Of a stretch of DNA of 6,755 nucleotides, positions 6,321 to 6,755 are shown in pieces. The notes beneath the pieces were generated by a model. That model was not told the origin of the DNA. It made no database searches and worked only from the letters and a program-made list of their open reading frames with translations. The DNA is from Prevotellaceae bacterium (lineage in GTDB: Bacteria > Bacteroidota > Bacteroidia > Bacteroidales > UBA932), in contig JAISDR010000206.1 in NCBI GenBank assembly GCA_031264645.1, forward strand, positions 1 through 6,755, read 5' to 3'. The translations under genes were made by a program, and so were the position numbers. Every line of letters starts with the position of its first letter. The stretch's first letter is position 1.

Positions 6321-6547
6321 TAATTTATTTGAAGACTGTCTGTTATCGAATAAGGACAGTATTATAATTCGGTTTGTTGATATATTAACGGGAGATTATT
6401 AATGATAGACAACTTCTTATCCAACAGTCTTGAAAATCGTATAATTTCACGGTCGCTCCAATTGTTTTCCAAATAATCATACAGGGCGTCCAATTCGTTT
6501 TTAGCATGAATTGTCCACTCAATCACATATTTATAGCCATTGCTCAT
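6321..6547 (-). pseudogene. RelE/ParE-family toxin gene, broken by internal deletion and frameshift
   Basis: From the ATG at 6547 the frame gives 61 residues: YKYVIEWTIHAKNELDALYD (5-24), YLENNWSDREIIRFSRLLDK (25-44), then LSIINNLPLIYQQTEL and TAA (6362-6364). This is the N-terminal two-thirds of a Bacteroidetes ParE/RelE-type toxin, normally about 95-100 residues. In another frame, starting at about 6374 and overlapping the stop, the DNA encodes RIIILSLFDNRQSSNKL (6371-6321). That is the expected last beta strand and DNRQxPxKL tail of the same family. The middle segment, roughly 20-25 residues with the Arg/Lys-rich strands (usually like RKxVLxKQTTxYY), is missing. An internal deletion of a length not divisible by three explains the stop and the shifted tail. 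The gene overlaps the antitoxin by 17 bases, as expected in a translationally coupled pair. The toxin is presumably inactive. Confidence 0.8.
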
Positions 6548-6755
6548 AACGTTTTTTCACTTCCGAATGAGAAACTGTTCTGCCTTCTCCAAAATCTGAC
6601 AGTCCTTTTTCTATTGAGGCTTTTTCGGCGCCGGAAATATGATTCCACCAATTTTCGCATGTACTTTGTTCTTTGATGATATCCAACACATTTAATGTCA
6701 TTTCGTCATCAAGTTCTGTTATCCAGTGAATCAGATTTAATTTTCTAACTGTAGC
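6531..6755 (-). CDS. Antitoxin of the ParE-type pair (5' end outside window)
   Basis: The open frame enters from the right edge and gives 74 residues to the TAA at 6531-6533. It begins ATVRKLNLIHWITELDDE (1-18), has CENWWNHISGAEKASIEKGL (33-52), and ends EGRTVSHSEVKKRYEQWL (57-74). This matches the small antitoxins that precede ParE/RelE toxins in Bacteroidetes: an N-terminal dimer/DNA-binding part, an (A/E)E+xSIE+GLxDxxxG+ segment, and a C-terminal tail that wraps the toxin. Only a few residues should be missing at the start. Its end overlaps the toxin start by 17 bases (6531-6547). Such antitoxins neutralise the toxin and repress their own promoter, which would lie beyond the edge. The partner toxin is broken, so this antitoxin may now act alone, perhaps against related toxins elsewhere; that is inference. 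Confidence 0.8.
   Translation of the reverse strand, partial: ATVRKLNLIHWITELDDEMTLNVLDIIKEQSTCENWWNHISGAEKASIEKGLSDFGEGRTVSHSEVKKRYEQWL

Noticed and set aside
6335..6360. Inverted repeat ACTGTC/GACAGT with inner TTAT/ATAA, a possible terminator of the toxin gene
   Set aside because: It lies inside the out-of-frame coding remnant LSLFDNRQ of the toxin and has no T-run, so it is most likely a chance product of the coding sequence.

Overview
The window looks like a low-GC chromosomal segment from a Bacteroidetes bacterium, most likely Bacteroidales. Four things point there: promoters of the TTTG / about 20 bp / TAnnTTTG type, almost no Shine-Dalgarno sequences, a full-length two-domain FtsX/MacB-type permease of about 770 residues, and small accessory genes (a DUF5678-like protein, a retropepsin-like protease remnant, a RelE/ParE toxin-antitoxin pair) typical of that group. 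The assignment rests on pattern recognition and was not checked by search.

Layout. Positions 1-403 (minus) hold the N-terminal part of an APC-superfamily amino acid permease that runs off the left edge. It carries an in-frame TAG where the family has a tyrosine, and the conserved reading frame continues after it. Positions 485-2926 (minus) hold a complete pheT, the beta subunit of phenylalanyl-tRNA synthetase and the only clear housekeeping gene. Positions 2927-3319 are an AT-rich divergent regulatory region with a pheT promoter on one strand, a strong promoter match on the other, and a 27-codon open frame that could be a leader peptide. Positions 3320-5635 (plus) hold a complete ABC transporter permease with no ATPase partner in view. 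Positions 5640-5770 are a GC-richer cluster of inverted repeats that probably ends transcription and resembles dispersed intergenic repeat DNA.

From 5777 to the right edge everything is on the minus strand and looks accessory: a truncated C-terminal remnant of a retropepsin-like aspartic protease, an apparently intact small DUF5678-like gene, a ParE-type toxin gene broken by an internal deletion with frameshift, and its overlapping antitoxin, cut by the window edge.

The theme is gene decay. The permease, the protease and the toxin are each disrupted by a different lesion, while the long housekeeping and transporter genes stay open. This fits a host-associated or recently bottlenecked lineage losing accessory genes, although sequencing or assembly error remains possible for the single stop codon. 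I see no CRISPR array, rRNA or tRNA gene, transposase or prophage gene, and no convincing new multi-gene system.
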